Below, one piece after another: positions 15,026 to 17,180 of a DNA stretch of 17,180 bases. The position numbers were made by a program, and so were the translations under genes. Source of the DNA: an uncultured Sutterella sp. GTDB taxonomy: Bacteria; Pseudomonadota; Gammaproteobacteria; Burkholderiales; Burkholderiaceae_F. Numbering within the stretch: the first letter of the stretch is position 1; each line of letters begins with the position of its first letter. The DNA lies in contig CAJJMF010000033.1 in the NCBI GenBank assembly GCA_905192805.1, positions 1 through 17,180 of the forward strand, read 5' to 3'. The notes under the pieces were generated by a model. That model made no database searches, had not been told where the DNA came from, and saw nothing but the letters and a program-made list of their open reading frames with translations.

Positions 15026-16264
15026 ATGCGACGTTGTGCTTTTTGTGGACAATCCGAAGATAAATGTAAAGAGCTTTTTAGTGGTATCCAGGGGGAATTG
15101 ATTTGTGGAGATTGCATTCGTGCGATGGGTGGCGAACTCAAAGGAGAAGGCCCGTCCTCTTCCACTGCTAACCCCGAGGAGACGCCGAGCGAGCCCAAAC
15201 CCTTACCTAAACCTCAAGAGCTTTATGAACTCTTGAATAACTACGTGATTGGACAAGATCGCGCAAAGCGTGCTTTATCGGTAGCCGTGTATAACCACTA
15301 CAAGCGTTTGCGTCATTTGGATGCCAAAGTGGGTGAAGTGGAATTACAGAAGTCCAACATTTTGCTCATTGGTCCGACGGGCTCTGGTAAAACGTTGATG
15401 GCTCAGACGTTAGCCCGTGCACTCGACGTGCCTTTTGCGATTGCCGATGCGACCACGTTGACCGAAGCGGGTTACGTGGGTGAAGACGTGGAAAATATTG
15501 TCCATAAACTCGTACAAAATGCAGGTGGGGATATTGAACGCGCTCAGCATGGGATTATTTTCTTGGACGAAGTTGACAAGATTGCTCGTAAGAGTGAAAG
15601 CCGTTCCATTACCCGTGACGTATCGGGGGAAGGCGTTCAACAGGCACTCTTAAAGATTGTCGAAGGGACGATGGCGCGCATGCCCGAAAAGGGTGGACGT
15701 AAAGACCCGAATAAACCCATGATGGAAGTGGATACTACCAATATTCTTTTTATTTGTAGTGGTGCCTTTGAAGGATTGGAGCGCGTGGTGATGCGCCGCA
15801 CGGAAAAGTCCGAAATGGGGTTTGGCGGGAAGGTCTATAGCAAGGACACGCAACAGCGTGACTTGGGAGAGATCTTTGCTCAGGTGGAACCCTCGGACTT
15901 GGTGAAGTACGGGATGATTCCTGAGTTGGTGGGACGCTTACCTGTGATCTCCACGTTGGAAGAATTGAACGAAGAGGCGTTCGTGAGTATTCTCACCGAA
16001 CCCAAGAACGCGATTACCAAGCAGTACGAGTTGCTCTTTGACATGGATGGGGTGAAGTTGGAATTTACCCCTGAAGCGATTAAGGCGATTGCTCACCGTG
16101 CCATGGAACGTAAAACGGGGGCACGTGGGTTACGCTCCATCGTCGAAGGCGTTTTGATGGAAGCAATGTTTACTGTGCCCACCTTAGGCAAGGTCGAACG
16201 TGTGGTGGTAACCAAAGAAGCGGTGGAGGGGACTAAGTCCGTGGAAATCATTCAGCACGCCTGA
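15026..16264 (+). CDS. clpX: ClpX, ATP-dependent unfoldase of ClpXP
   Basis: ClpX unfolds tagged proteins and threads them into ClpP. The 412 residues show the N-terminal zinc-binding domain (C4, C7, C27, C30), the AAA+ core with Walker A GPTGSGKT at 116-123, pore loop GYVGED, Walker B ILDE-type with D181-E182, and the RKSES...SITRDVSGEGVQQALLK region. The ClpP-docking loop reads MGF at 264-266 where E. coli has IGF. The N-terminus begins only three residues before the first zinc cysteine, shorter than in E. coli. ATG 15026 has AAAGG at 15015-15019, six bases away. It can be read through from clpP across the hairpins at 14933-15005; no separate promoter is evident. Confidence 0.97.
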   Translation: MRRCAFCGQSEDKCKELFSGIQGELICGDCIRAMGGELKGEGPSSSTANPEETPSEPKPLPKPQELYELLNNYVIGQDRAKRALSVAVYNHYKRLRHLDAKVGEVELQKSNILLIGPTGSGKTLMAQTLARALDVPFAIADATTLTEAGYVGEDVENIVHKLVQNAGGDIERAQHGIIFLDEVDKIARKSESRSITRDVSGEGVQQALLKIVEGTMARMPEKGGRKDPNKPMMEVDTTNILFICSGAFEGLERVVMRRTEKSEMGFGGKVYSKDTQQRDLGEIFAQVEPSDLVKYGMIPELVGRLPVISTLEELNEEAFVSILTEPKNAITKQYELLFDMDGVKLEFTPEAIKAIAHRAMERKTGARGLRSIVEGVLMEAMFTVPTLGKVERVVVTKEAVEGTKSVEIIQHA

Positions 16265-16300
16265 TCACCCGATACACCTAGGTACGATGATCTAGTGGGC

Positions 16301-16328
16301 TTGTGCACCTCTCGCAATGCGCTACAAT
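16301..16328 (+). promoter_or_regulatory. Predicted lon promoter
   Basis: TACAAT (16323-16328, five of six to -10) is preceded by TTGTGC (16301-16306, weak -35) with a 16-base spacer. RNA would start near 16335, leaving a leader of about 247 bases. No heat-shock sigma-32 -10 box is apparent. Confidence 0.5.
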
Positions 16329-16383
16329 AGAGGACACATATCACACGATCCTTTCCAATAAGTTTTCCAAAACATAGTGCTCG

Positions 16384-16531
16384 GACCCGTTCGGGTCGGG
16401 TCTGAGACACCGGTTTTCCGGTTGGGAGGAGCTGCCATGGCACAGGCCATGAGCCAGACTTCAGACACTATGCCCAATCAATAAACAAGAATAAAAGTAC
16501 ATTGGAAAGCACTTCAAGACAGTTGAGGTGC
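16384..16531 (+). promoter_or_regulatory. Structured lon leader with four hairpins
   Basis: Four stems are visible: GACCCG-TT-CGGGTC (16384-16397), ACCGG-TTTT-CCGGT (16409-16422), CATGGC-ACAG-GCCATG (16436-16451), and GCACTTCAA-GACAG-TTGAGGTGC (16509-16531, one G-U). The third encloses the start codon of the small frame at 16437. No T-run follows any of them. The arrangement fits a post-transcriptional control leader; I recognise no known riboswitch. Confidence 0.55.
16437..16484 (+). CDS. Small upstream reading frame in the lon leader (15 codons)
   Basis: ATG 16437 begins MAQAMSQTSDTMPNQ, ending in TAA at 16482-16484. It is preceded by GGGAGGAG (16424-16431), with seven bases between GGAGG and ATG, the best ribosome site in the window and much better than that of lon itself (GGA at 16574-16576). 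Its start codon lies in a 6-bp hairpin. It ends 97 bases before lon. It could be a leader peptide that couples translation to lon expression, or the site could serve mRNA stability. Translation is inferred. Confidence 0.45.
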   Translation: MAQAMSQTSDTMPNQ

Positions 16532-16581
16532 ACCCGAAGGGAAAGAATCTGATTTTGAACAAAATTGATTGATGGATTAAG

Positions 16582-17180
16582 ATGGCAGAAGATACGAAAT
16601 ACCCAAAGGCTTTAACGGTTCCCGTTTTGGCAATTCGTGATGTGGTGGTTTTCCCCTTCACGCGTGCGCCGATTTTTATGGGTCGTGATAAGTCCATTAA
16701 AGCAGCCGATTTGGCACGAAATGATTTTGATGGGCAAGTGATGCTCATTACCCAACGTGACCCCAAAGTGGATGATCCCACGCAAGAGGATCTCTACAAC
16801 ATGGGTACGTTGGCCCAAGTCGAACAGCTCTTACGTTTGCCCGATGGCACTGTGAAGGCATTGGTCAATGGGCGGGCTCGCTATAACATCGTGCGTGTAT
16901 TTGAAGAACGTGGTTCGCTTTTTGCGGAATGCGAACGGTTAGAAATGCCGGCGATGTCTGACCAAGAAAGTGCGCTTTATTGCCGCTTGTTGCGCGATGC
17001 TTGGAAAAATGTCGCGGATTTGGACCGCACCCAGATGGAAATCTTCACGAAGAGTGAAGAGCTTACGGACCCGGAACAGTTGGTCGGTATCATTGCTGCG
17101 AGTTCGAAGTTAAATACGAGCGAAAAGGCCCAGATCTTGACGGCACGCACGTGTGCGGATATGGTCGAAACGCTGACGGT
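16582..17180 (+). CDS. lon: Lon, ATP-dependent protease, N-terminal part (3' partial)
   Basis: Lon degrades misfolded and regulatory proteins in the cytoplasm. The first 199 codons are visible, running off the window. They form the Lon N-terminal substrate-recognition domain: VPVLAIRDVVVFPFTRAPIFMGRDKSIKA at about 13-42 is the family's opening, followed by the beta-rich fold and the start of the helical linker. The AAA+ and protease domains lie beyond the window. ATG 16582 is the only possible start, because an in-frame TGA occurs at 16570-16572; its ribosome site is weak. Position after clpX is the usual tig-clpP-clpX-lon order. Confidence 0.95.
   Translation, partial: MAEDTKYPKALTVPVLAIRDVVVFPFTRAPIFMGRDKSIKAADLARNDFDGQVMLITQRDPKVDDPTQEDLYNMGTLAQVEQLLRLPDGTVKALVNGRARYNIVRVFEERGSLFAECERLEMPAMSDQESALYCRLLRDAWKNVADLDRTQMEIFTKSEELTDPEQLVGIIAASSKLNTSEKAQILTARTCADMVETLT

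Noticed and set aside
16384..16484. TPP or cobalamin riboswitch in the lon leader
   Set aside because: Only short fragments such as CTGAGA and GAGCCAGA resemble those families; the rest of the conserved cores is missing.

Overview
The window reads as chromosomal core DNA of a betaproteobacterium (order Burkholderiales). My best guess is a Sutterellaceae-type gut bacterium. The basis is the pair of gene blocks lplT / alr-radA and tig-clpP-clpX-lon, the Burkholderiales-like sequences of LplT and Lon, and a fumarate-reductase-like flavoprotein of the kind that is expanded in Sutterellaceae. This placement rests on remembered gene order, not on a search. I see no insertion sequence, prophage or CRISPR array.

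Layout. 1-1278: 3' part of an FAD-dependent reductase. 1408-6027: sbcD-sbcC, a tightly coupled DNA-end nuclease pair, closed by a hairpin shared with the convergent gene. 6088-7416 (minus): lplT, a lysophospholipid importer. 7417-7798: divergent control region with a DnaA box over the lplT promoter. 7799-8890: alr (alanine racemase), then a terminator. 9054-10442: radA. 10526-11290: an orphan UreE-like protein with a very Cys/His-rich tail. 11291-11537: convergent zone with three hairpin terminators, a three-copy direct repeat and an inverted repeat. 11538-11624 (minus): tRNA-Leu(UAG). 11688-12302 (minus): an unrecognised lipoprotein. 12303-12730: a strong promoter and a structured leader that ends in an intrinsic terminator 15 bases before tig. 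12731-14071: tig. 14335-14928: clpP. 15026-16264: clpX. 16265-16581: lon leader with four hairpins and a 15-codon upstream reading frame. 16582-17180: 5' end of lon.

How the genes work together. SbcCD processes DNA ends and hairpins, and RadA acts in recombination and fork repair. Alr supplies D-alanine for the wall and LplT recycles lysophospholipid, so both serve the envelope. Trigger factor, ClpXP and Lon form a proteostasis block from nascent-chain folding to ATP-dependent degradation. The UreE-like gene has no urease genes beside it and looks like a repurposed metal-handling protein.

The most promising unexplained signals are the Cys/His tail on a UreE fold that has lost its usual metal-binding histidine, the terminator-ended leader of tig, the lon leader with its small reading frame, and an SbcC that lacks the CxxC zinc hook.
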